From contig MU400752.1 of the NCBI GenBank assembly GCA_022578965.1, positions 1 to 56,766 on the forward strand: DNA of 56,766 nt. Reading direction: 5' to 3'. The notes under the pieces were generated by a model that worked only from the letters and a program-made list of their open reading frames with translations, did not search any database and was not told the origin of the DNA. The translations under genes were made by a program, and so were the position numbers. This stretch comes from Xylaria sp. FL1777. Lineage: Eukaryota; Ascomycota; Sordariomycetes; Xylariales; Xylariaceae. Each line of letters starts with the position of its first letter. The stretch's first letter is position 1. Of the stretch, positions 24,328 through 34,140 are shown in pieces.

Positions 24328-25204
24328 GGAGTCCAACGAGTACAAATGTAGGGGTGCGTGAGGGGCGAATAATGCTGTACAAAATATGCCTCGCCGGGTG
24401 CAAGAGCTTGAATAGACTGTAGCTTAATGGCCATGCCAGCGCAAGGAGAGAGTAATAGCAGAACTGTGAGTGAGTGAACCGTGACAACGATGGTCGCAAC
24501 CGGCTGGTTCTGCTCAGTGGTTGAAGCGGGATGCGACGTTATGTCGAAGTCTCAAAGGCGGCTGGGAAAGGGTCAGTTGAAGCTTTTTAGATATAGAATT
24601 CCAGGGTAGTGGTGACAGTAACTCGGAGAAAGTGATGGTACCAATACGGGAAGACGAGTCGGACACGACAGTATGAAATTGTGACTTACGGGGAAAATGG
24701 AATTATATGACTAGGGGATGACTAGGGGTGAGATCTGTGTGTTCGTGGAAGGGATTCATATTCAAGTCGTGTGTGAGTTCTGAGAGGCTCTCACTATTGA
24801 TAGATAGATAGAGAAATGAACTGAGGCTCAAACCAGTATTCAATAACGCGGGGAAGGCAGATAGCAGCCCTACAGGCTGGATCGACAAGGGTGAGATGGT
24901 GGTTACGGAAAACACAGAACTATGAACGGGCTACATATGCGTTATGTGGGTGCAGGTTGGGATGGTTGAGATAACTGGCATATGACAGCAGGGAGAGAGG
25001 TCGCGGGAGGTTCTCAATACAACCAGTGGTGGCAGCAATCAAGCCTGATATGATAGGTGTATGGAGGAGGGCTGCTGGGAGGAGGGTTTGAAATTAGCGG
25101 GCAGGTGGGTAGGTGGTCAGGTAGGCAGCTAGGTAAGTAAGTGTATCAACTGTATCGACGTCGTCGCTGGTCCCAAAGTTGGTGGAGCCACATAGACAAA
25201 GGGC

Positions 25205-25256
25205 ACCAGGGAGCCAAGCCAAGCCAAGCCAGGCCAGGCCAAGCCAGGCCACGGGC
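25205..25256. repeat. Pentanucleotide tract (CCAAG/CCAGG)n
   Basis: About nine to ten imperfect 5-bp units (agcca, ggcca) in a row. Confidence 0.85.
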
Positions 25257-25433
25257 TGGGTTGGGTCGGGATAGGTTTGGCTTGGATTGAACAAGCTGGA
25301 GGAGAGGCGTGACCCAAGGCGGCGACGGCGACAAGGACGACGATAATGGGTGGAGAAAAGTGGCCTGGATACTCACCAGCCACACACAGGTAGATAGTGT
25401 TGGATGTAAGGGCTGATGACGATAATTGTGATG

Positions 25434-25459
25434 GCGATGGCGATGGCGATGGCGATGGG
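25434..25459. repeat. Hexanucleotide tract (GATGGC)n
   Basis: Four to five units of gatggc. Confidence 0.85.
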
Positions 25460-26623
25460 GATGAATATGTAGATGGCGAGGTCATATAGAAGAAGACGGC
25501 CGTTGTTGTTGTCGTCGCCGTCGACGACGTCGAGGGTGGATTACGGATGGTTAGGTGGAGTGAATGGAGTGCATGGAATACGTTATGTACTCAGTGCACA
25601 TGGATACTGGTTGGTTTCCAGTTAACCACGCCACAACTTGTCGTTGATTCATTCGGGTACCTACTGTTCTGTAGGTGGACCCAGCTCTCTAGCCACAAGG
25701 ATTACAGGGATTTTACAAGGATTACCTGAGGCGGGAACCTAAGTATGTAGGCCGGCAGTACTTCAACTTGAGCTTACTTACACTAGGTACAGACTTGCCG
25801 GGGTGGGGCAGGAGTCATAGTCTTCAAAGTTAGACAACCTAACCTATGTACCTACTGCGTATAGGTACTAAGAAGTAGGTAGGTACCTACACTCATTATG
25901 TAGGTAAGGTGTATACTACATGTATCACATGTACCTCTTTGCATGTTTATTCTAGGTACTACATTGTCCTTGGGCGCAAGATTGGCAAGTGTGTATGTGG
26001 GGTAAAGCTAGGTACCCACCTAGGTACATAGGTAGTTACTAACCTATCAGTATGTATCTTTCTAGCTGGATCGTTACAGTGCCATATGTTCTTGGGCATC
26101 AGGCACCAAAGGCTTAATATATATAGATATTGATCGAGTATGTCGATAGGCAGCGTGCTCTCTTTTTGACCCCATCCATATCTAGTTTTCCCATATTTGT
26201 TCTCGACGGTGTCTGCGATGGCCTGGTGGGGTAGCACCCAAGTCGGCGCGCATCCTAACATCCCATACCATCACTTGGCAGCGGTAGTGGTAGCAATATC
26301 AGGCCAATCGCCTGAGTTCCCAGTGCTCCATATTTATAGAATACAGGGCTAATACTCCTTGTACATCGATCCCGACCAAATCTGCTCTGGTATCATTTAC
26401 TTGTTCCAAGTCGGGTTTCCCTCCCCCTCCTTTTGTAGAGACGGCTTAAACTAGACTTGGGATTCCCTCCCTTAGCCATGGTATACGTAAACTCTGTACT
26501 CGGCGGGCTTGGCTATAAACGCCACGAGCCTGACCCGTAGTTGTAGCCGCAAGGGTATAGGCTATACGTCGTCCTTTGCATCGCTTCTGTCCCTTCAAGG
26601 GTTATCCCCTGAGCCGTGTTTGA

Positions 26624-29600
26624 TTATACAGTATCGATGTCCGTATCCTTGACGCTCCATCCGTCATAACTAGCCTTGAGCGTATCCGCCTCGTCTTGGA
26701 TGCTTTGAGCCCATCCTAAGAGAATCTTAGCTGCTGAGTCTATCTGTTGTTGTTTCGTCATCAGCGCAGCTTCCTCCTCCGAGGCAACTCGCTTCCACTC
26801 TTCCTCCTTGCGCATCTCATCTCTTGCCTTGCGCTTTGCCCGACGATCCTGCACTTCGCGCGCCCGATCAGCAAGATAGCGGACGCTGTGTCCGAGGTTC
26901 GCATTCTCCATGGACACGCCACGGTGCGCTCGATCGAGGGGTGGCTGGGTGAAGAAGAGGACGTTGCCTGCTTCGTCTCGCAGGAATTGCTCGCGAACGT
27001 CGGCGGGAATATTCGCATTCGTTGCATCGTCGAGTTTGTACACCTCGATGGGACGGGGCGGATTGTACGCGTTGGCCTGTACGTGCGCGCTGGGACCGGG
27101 TACCGGTGCGACCGAGCTGCGGGCAGGCGAAGGGGCTAGGCGCTGTGATGGATCATAAGGTACGATGGGATTGGTCATCTGGTGTGGAGGGATATGGTGA
27201 GGTTGGGGAGGCATGGGGACGGTGGTAGCATTGTACTGGGATTGATATCCATTATAGCCTGTAGCCTGGTGTGTTTGGTGCGGTGCATGCGGCTGATATT
27301 GCGGAGCCTGAGGTGGCATCTGTGGCGCCGGTACATGTGTAGGCTGGAATGTGTGAGCGCCATACTGTGGAACTGGGACCGGGGTAGCACTAGGGCGCGT
27401 CGCATAGTGAGCTGCGTAGGCCGGCGTCGTATGCCCGTTTGTCGACGTTGGCTGAGCAGGTATTGTCGAGAAGTGTCCTGTGTTGCCCATGCTGATGTCT
27501 CCCTGGCCGTCTACAGGGCGATTGGGCTGCATCATGGATTGGCGGCGGATTGGCTCGACGTGGGTTGGAACAGGAGGCGGGGATGACTCAGGTGGCGGAG
27601 ATTCCTGCAAAAAAAGAGATTATCTGTCAGTGTCGATTGTTTGATAGATACAATCGATAAGATCGGACAAGAAAACAGTGGGAAAGGGAGAAGCAAGTTC
27701 ATCAATCAAGACGCCAACACTGCCCAAATTTCCAGTCGGTATCTACAGCAACTAATAGAGACGTTGGGTAGGGGTTACAAAGGAGGAGAAGGAGAAGGAG
27801 AAGGAGACGGAGAAGAAGGAAGAAGAAAAAGAAAAAGAAGAACAAGAACAAGAATAGGAAGAACAAGAAGAACAAAAAGAATAAGACTCAAATACGTTGA
27901 CCTTGTACTTACATAAGATTCCCTCTCCCGGCAGTGCACTGCTCCAACTAGGGGTGGCGCATTGGGTGCTCCCCATGTCGGTTTGGGAAGAGGATCTGTG
28001 GGTTTGGCATCATAACGAAGGAGATGTTTGATGGGGCTGGGAATCTTTTTAAGCTTCCGAGGATCGTCAAACAAGTCCATCTCGTAATCCTTGTCGCGAA
28101 CCTCATCGGGCAAACAGCTCGTCCACGTCTTGATCTTGTTAAGCCTGTGATTCTCCTCATTGTATCGCGATTTGCAAACATATACTTCTTTGTCCCTTGG
28201 GAAACCGCGGGGTCTACCTTTGTCGTACCGCGTCACGAACATGACGAAGCACCGATCCACGACTTCGTCGATCCGATGATCTCGGTATTGCCCAGTCTTG
28301 ACCACCTCATTCACCAAGAAAAACTTGTCATGGCGATGAACCGTTTGCTCTGGTCGGTAGTACCAGCAGGCATTTACCCATTGTTGCCCCTGGCGGTCCT
28401 GCCAGGTCCGGTAGATTTGAGCGATGATGGGCTTTGTCAAATCGTTCGTATTGGTTATATGAACCCAGTCGCCTAGAACACTCCGGGTTAGTCATTCACC
28501 TGACACGCGTCAGCGGGTTACGAGGAATGATGTGCTAACCAACTCTCCAGATCTCACTTCTATGATGTATCTCCGATACGGGCCGCCGGCCGTTCTCGTC
28601 CTCGAAATCGTTGTCTGGTCGCGTCTTCTCTTGTTCCGCAAGCTCGCGAGCGTGGTTCTGCAGTTGCACGGCATCTTTGTAGAGTTGGCTCGTCTCCCTA
28701 TTATATTCCTTGGCATTTTCAAACATCAAATTAATGTCTTGCATGGCCTGATCCACGTTCTGGTACTTTTTTCTCTTGTATTTCCTCTTAATGATGTCAA
28801 GAGCTATCGGGTTCGAGATGGTTGTATAGTAGTCAGCGTTGCTTGCTTTATCGGGAAGTTTCTCGAACGGGTATATCAAGAGATCGCCGTTAGGATGCCT
28901 TAACTTGCGAAGGCCCTGGAGCAGGCTATATATTCTTGCCTCGATGGGCGTGAATACTTTAGGTGGGCGGCCACGCGACTTCTGCGACTCGCCGGCTCGT
29001 GCATCGGACTTTCGACCAAAAACTCTGCGTCTTCGACGACTCCTACCGTCCTCGTCCTCGTCCTCGTCATCAGAGGACTCCTCGTCATCCTCGTCGTCAT
29101 CTTCGTCCTCGTCGTCATTCTCGTCCTCTTCCAAATCTTCATCCTCCTCGTCATCGGGGGAGTCGTCCGCGTCCGGGATCTCGCCCAGGTCAGGAAGAAG
29201 GGCTTCTTCGGGGGTAATGGTTTCATCTTCAACCAACTTCTGTAGCTCTTCCTGGAAGACCTCCCGCAGCCTCAGCGCATCCTTAAAAACCTGAGAAGAA
29301 GGTCGATTGTAAACCTGGGCATTGTGGCTAATGAGGGCAACGTCTCTGACAAATTCGGCAAAAGCAGTGTACTGCTTCTTAAGCTTTTTGGTCTATTTAG
29401 GTGGTGGTGTAGCGGTTAGCTGACTTGTGACGGAGCTGACAGGATGGAGGTTGTTTGCGCGGCCGACTTACGCGAATTGTGCTGAAGGCAGTGGGTTCTT
29501 TGATGACCTCGTGATAATCGGGTATGAGGCGGCGGTTGGGGATACGCTGGAAATGCGAGGCGATGTAATAGCCACTGTCATACACGGGGGACATCAGCAT

Positions 29601-30176
29601 CGTATACGCATCGTATGGGGGGTTTTTAGCGATAGAATCAAGAGAATCGACGACGTACTCTGGATCCTTGTAGGCAGTCAAATAATTGGCAACATTCTCG
29701 ATGACAGTTAACATGTCATTGTCGAGTCGACTTGGTGTTTGTCTGTCTTCAGCAGGCTCGCCGTCTGCGTCAGCATCTGCGTCGGCGTCAGCGTCGGCGT
29801 CGGCGTCGGCGTCTACGTCTACGTCCGCTTCTGCATCCGCCTCTGCTTTCTTTTCCGATTCCGGTTCTGGTTCCAGGTTCGGTGCCAGTCCTGGCTCGGC
29901 CTCGCCGTCGGACCGAGCGCTGGTTTCGGGTTCGGCCTTCGAGCCACGTCCAGCTTGCGCGTTCGGGTCCGGGCGTTGGAGGGTTGCACCGTCTGGGTTA
30001 CCGGCAGTGGTAGCAGCGGGCTCGTTCACACCCGCATGCGACTCCGTGTCTACATCGACGTCCATGGCATCCCGAGGTGGAGATTGGGCTCCAATGGAGC
30101 CTTGTTCAGCCGAAGTAGGTGGAGGTGCAGCAGCAGTCGCCGTGCCGGGCTCGTCGTTAGCAACGGGATCGGCCAT
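26624..30176 (-). CDS. RSC1/RSC2: Rsc1/Rsc2-type RSC chromatin-remodelling subunit (two bromodomains plus BAH)
   Basis: Exons 30176-29472, 29392-28540, 28472-27913, 27604-26624; introns 79, 67 and 308 nt; 1,032 residues. Residues 1-140 are low complexity with a long Asp-Ala run. Bromodomain 1 spans about 150-290 (MLMSPVYDSGYYIASHF, DYHEVIKEPTAFSTIR, NAQVYNRPSSQVFKDA, keeping the acetyl-lysine Asn). An acidic tract follows (about 305-350), then an AT-hook-like RGRPPK. Bromodomain 2 spans about 382-490 (PFEKLPDKASNADYY, NAKEYNRETSQLYKD). A BAH domain spans about 515-640 (VGDWVHI, IAQIYRTWQD, WVNACWYYRPEQT). The tail is Pro/Gln-rich with a charged coiled coil near 930-1000. This order is diagnostic for yeast Rsc1/Rsc2, acetyl-histone readers of the RSC remodeller in the nucleus. 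It is slightly longer than the yeast proteins. Confidence 0.94.
27783..27870. repeat. Purine tract (gaagga/aagaag)n inside the third Rsc intron
   Basis: On the gene's own strand this is an 85-nt polypyrimidine tract. It accounts for much of the unusual 308-nt length of this intron (27,912-27,605). Confidence 0.8.
29764..29835. repeat. Coding hexamer repeat (gcgtcg)n, encoding Asp-Ala
   Basis: In-frame gcgtcg/gcatct units in the first exon of the Rsc gene give about ten alternating Asp-Ala pairs. Likely length-polymorphic. Confidence 0.8.
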
Positions 30177-31545
30177 GTTATCATCAGTAGGGCGAGCGCT
30201 TTCGTGTTGCCTCCTTCGTTTAGTAGCAAAATGCTTGTTTGTCAAGGGGAGATCTCCTATCGCTATATCCACAGGCGACCATACATTGCCGTTTGTCGAG
30301 TTGCGTGTGTGTGAAGATATATACGCGGACTTTCAATGTAATCTGGAAGCTGGCTAAGTAGGTACTTAGGCAGTGTCACGTCCTCAAGCTTACCTATGTG
30401 GGTAGCATAAAGCTCCCAGGTAGGGCTCTCGCGGGTACGTGATTTGGCACTACAATCAGCCCTGTATGCTAAAGTGGCCCATGCACCTCCCCTGGTATTA
30501 AGTAGCTATGTACCGGCCGGGATTCTGTGCTGTCGGTACCTACCTATGTAGGTAGTTCTTCTTTCCCTTTAACAGTACCTACTAAATTACATAATACATA
30601 CTAACCACCTCCTACATGTACTACTTACTACATTAAGTATATGTAAAAACCTTGAATATACGTATCCCGTCTTGTCGTCATCCCGTCTCGATAGCTTACA
30701 ATCATCAAGGTAAAAGCAAAGTATCAAAGGTTACCTACATATACGTACCTGGTATATACATGGCAATACATGACAACAATTAGAGGTTTGTGAAGATAGG
30801 AAGGTAGGAAGGTAGGAAGGTAGGAAGGTAGGAAGGTAGGAAGGTAGGAAGGTAGGAAGGTAGGAAGGTAGGAAGGTAGGAAGGTAGGAAGTAAGTATTC
30901 AACAACCAACCCGTTCGATTCACATTAGATTTAGCGACTCCACAAAATCGCTTCTTCAAGTCCAATTCCAAGCCCAACGCGTGTCACCATTGTGGGCGCA
31001 AGAACGTTCCCGTCATCCCATCATCTCATTGCCCTTCCATGGAAGCTCGCGGAAGCTCTGCCTGTTGGTCGCCCGTTCCGCCTATGCCTAGATTTATCTA
31101 ACTGCCGACTCGCCCATCCATCCATCCATCCATCCACTCATCTACTCACGATGCACACAGCCAGTCGCCAGCAGAAGCATCGGTTGCCACAATTGCTCAC
31201 TCAGCTAGCCATGTTTTACAGCCCACCTGGAAAGCCATCCTAGAATCCTCATAGGAGATAATATTATCCCTTTTGCCATTTCTCTCTTTCCTTCCTCCTT
31301 CCTCCCTCCTCCCTCCTCCCTCCTCCCTCTCCCCTCTTCTCCACTTTCTTCTTTTGCTTCCCTCTAGCTTTCCCCTTGGCTACGTTGTTCGCTCGCCGGG
31401 TAAATCTCCTTCTACGGTCATAGCTTGCGTCTTCCGTCAAAGCTTCCTTATTGGCTGCTACTTGCGCGCGCTCTCTCCTCGGTACGCGTTTGGCACAACT
31501 CACCCCCAAACCAGCGGCAGCTGCCGATAAGGGGGGGATCGGAGG
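30177..31545. promoter_or_regulatory. Shared divergent promoter region of the Rsc gene and OTU1
   Basis: 1.37 kb between divergent start codons. It contains an 8-bp minisatellite (30,793-30,891), a (CATC)n run near 31,118-31,137, and a long pyrimidine tract at 31,273-31,345 just upstream of OTU1, typical of fungal promoters or leaders. No gene is seen. Confidence 0.5.
30793..30891. repeat. 8-bp minisatellite (ggtaggaa)n
   Basis: About twelve nearly perfect head-to-tail copies of ggtaggaa. Confidence 0.95.
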
Positions 31546-32703
31546 ATGAGGATTCGCTTTCGCGGCCCCTCGGGTGGGGGAGTTCTCGAGCTTGCCGAAG
31601 ATGCCACCGTCGCCCATCTCATATCCGCCTTGAAGACCGAGACCGGATCTAGTGCCATTACCGTGAAGTTCGGGTGGCCGCTGCAGACCCTGGATGTCCA
31701 TCAAGGAGACCTAGAGGTCCGAGAACTTGGGCTCCAGAGAGAGAACCTAACTGTTGTTCCTGTCGAGAACCCCGAGCAGCAACAGCAGCCACCATCTGTC
31801 GCCTCTACCGCCAGGTCTGCTGCTGTAGATCTTGATGCGCAACTCGCTGCTAGCTTGTCGTACGGGTCTGGAGAGGATGTCAAGGTCGAGATACCCGAGT
31901 CCCGCACCAATCTAGGTACGAATAGAGAGATCATGGACATGGTCGCTTCTAGTCATGCGCCCGAGTTATTGCTGTTATTAGCTGACATCATTGCAATCAC
32001 AGTTCTTCGCGTCATGCCAGACGATGGAGATTGTATGTTTACAGCCGTAGGCGGTGCTCTAGGTGGACTGGTGCCACTCGGCGAGCCCCCCCGCGCTGAT
32101 GAGTATACCCCCACCGCCCTGCGACGCATCGTGGTTGACGCGATCCGCGAGAACCCATCCAGGTTCGACGCCAATTTTTTAGGAGCCCGTCCCGAGACGT
32201 ACTGTGACCGCTTGTTCAGTGGTATGTGGGGAGGGGGCATCGAGCTCAGCATTTTGTCCGAGATCTTCCGCGTCGAGATCTGCAGTGTTGACGTGAAGAC
32301 CGGCAAGGCGTACCACTTCGGTGAGCAGCAAGATTACGAGCAATTCTGCGTCGTCATCTACTCTGGCGTACACGTAAGTCGGGTCTGACGCGTGCCGTTT
32401 ACCGAGATTAGTCTCCTGACTCTACGATAGTACGATCGCGTTGCCGAAACTGCCCCTGAGGGAGCTATGGGCATGGTTGAGTTCGACGTGACGCGATGGA
32501 ACACGGTAGGTAACGAACGCATACTCCGGTACACTCAGGACATTTGCCAGATCCTGCACGACCGTCACTACTACACCAGCGTCAGCGATTTCGTCGTCGT
32601 GTGCAATCAGTGCCAAGAGATTCTCCAGGGTGAAGAGGCTATTACGCAACACGCTCGCCTAACCGGTCACTCAGGCGTTACTGAAATCGAAGACACAGTG
32701 TAG
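31546..32703 (+). CDS. OTU1: Ubiquitin thioesterase Otu1 (OTU-family deubiquitinase)
   Basis: Exons 31546-31915, 32003-32373, 32431-32703 give 337 residues (yeast Otu1 is about 300). An N-terminal UBX-like domain (1-75, MRIRFRGPSGGG..) is expected to bind Cdc48/p97. The OTU domain starts at VLRVMPDDGDCMF; Cys134 is the expected nucleophile, with Asp131 nearby. The catalytic His is H247 in VVIYSGVHYDRV. A C-terminal C2H2 finger uses C305, C308, H321 and H327. The first intron (31,916-32,002, 87 nt, branch gctgac) is a multiple of three without a stop, so an unspliced reading adds 29 hydrophobic residues directly before the catalytic loop. I removed it because splicing restores the family sequence NLVLRVMPDD. 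Otu1 trims ubiquitin chains on Cdc48 clients in ER-associated degradation. Confidence 0.94.
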
Positions 32704-34140
32704 TTATTTTCGTATCCAAGCAATTAACGAAAATCAAGATGCAGCCATCTTCGCTACGGTAGAATGCAATATAATAATCAATGGTTTAATCAGCAGATAG
32801 GGCGGTGACCTCGGCGAGCTGACACGCGATATAATCGGCATGACAGAAATCTGACCATGTCCCCGGCTGATTATCCAGGCGACGAGGCAGTTCGGTTCAA
32901 AAGAAGTCATCGATGTTTCTGGTCTTCCGGGAAGATCAAACGTTGCGGCCTGTGTCACCACGTCATGCACGATATTTCATCGGTTCTCACGTAGATGGGA
33001 AAAGGGGTTGGGGGGGGGGGGGGGGGGGGGGGGTTTGTTGACTATAATTAATTTGAAAAGAAAAAAAAACAAAAAAACTAAAAAAAAATNNNNNNNNNNG
33101 CCCCCCACCCCCCCCCCGCCCCCCTCTCCCACGGTCCCCCCCCCCCGGGCCCCCGGGGGGCGGGGGGGGGGGGGGTTGGTTGACTAGAAATAATGTGTCA
33201 GGAAAAAAAACCAAGGCTTCGTAAAGCAATTTGCTTACAACTTATGAAGCATCTCTACTCGCCACCTAGACAACAGAATTTTGGAGCCCTATGCTCACTT
33301 ATTGCCCTTCTACCCTTCTAATACCCGTATCCTTATCAGTAATATAAAGCTTTCCATTGTCATCAACCAGGTTGGCTACCTCTATGGTGGCAACTCCAGC
33401 CGTGTTTTCAATAATAGAATCATATGTCATGAGGGTAAGAAAATGTGATGGAGTTGGCGCCAGACCCTATGTCGCGTGATAGTAGAAATTCCTGTTTATA
33501 CTGGTCTTATACACCATCTCTTGAAACCGAGGACTTCGGACAGTAAACAAGCAAGTAAATAGCTAAACAGGTGATCGCAGCTACATCTACAACACACCAC
33601 CAATCCTAGAGTATGCAATTTCAATCAAATCGGCCCGTCCAAAGTGTGGATGGTCCAAAGAATCCTGATCTTAGATTATTGCTCCATGCCAGTTCTCACT
33701 ATATACTAGTTTGGCTGATAACAGAACCCATAAGGGTCTCTGCTTTAGGAGGAAGACTTCCCTTGGTGTATCTTGTCGCAAACCAAGCCCACTGCTCCTC
33801 AAACCGATAATTGTATTGAATTGTGGGTGCCCGAAAGAAATGTTTGTGTAGCTTTGGGCGAGACCCAACCGTGTAGACGCCGCGTGTATCATTCCCTTGC
33901 CGCCTTCCCATAGGACTAAATAAGGAAATAGGTATCTCGAACAAAAGCCAATATAGCCATTTTATCAAAACCCAAAGAAAAGAAAAGAGCAGGAGATAGG
34001 TGAATATATGGAAAGTCGAATATACGATCACTGGGCAGAGTGTTGTGTCTTTCCCTCCCAAGTATCAGGGGTGCCAAGCAAAATCATCCATGATTGAGAT
34101 AAAAAAGGACGGAGAAGTGCACGAAAAAACGGCCAATGTG
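32704..34140. other. Convergent intergenic region of OTU1 and wc-1, with assembly gap
   Basis: 1.4 kb between two converging 3' ends. Contains the N gap and its homopolymers. The open frames at 33,613-33,810 (plus) and 33,699-34,061 (minus) show no domain and overlap the likely wc-1 3' UTR. No gene is called. Confidence 0.6.
33090..33099. other. Assembly gap (10 N)
   Basis: Ten N between an A-rich run and a C/G-rich run. G runs of about 24 and 14 nt lie on either side, each followed by a similar sequence (tttgttgactataattaa at 33,034; ttggttgactagaaataa at 33,175). Probably one locus represented twice by poor-quality read ends. Confidence 0.85.

Larger units (their letters stand above)
24328..26623. 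other. Intergenic/5' region with simple repeats
   Basis: Upstream of the NYN gene and downstream of the Rsc gene. It contains a (CCAAG/CCAGG)n tract at 25,205-25,256, a (GATGGC)n tract at 25,434-25,459, and many taggtacctac-type motifs at 25,850-26,040. A minus-strand ATG frame of 118 codons (25,485-25,129) reads Ser-Pro repeats from the GATGGC tract followed by a hydrophobic stretch. I do not call it a gene for lack of any domain or splice partner. Confidence 0.5.

Noticed and set aside
25129..25485. 118-codon minus-strand ATG frame with Ser-Pro repeats and a hydrophobic stretch
   Set aside because: The Ser-Pro part is the (GATGGC)n repeat, and the rest crosses the (CCAAG)n repeat. No family resemblance.
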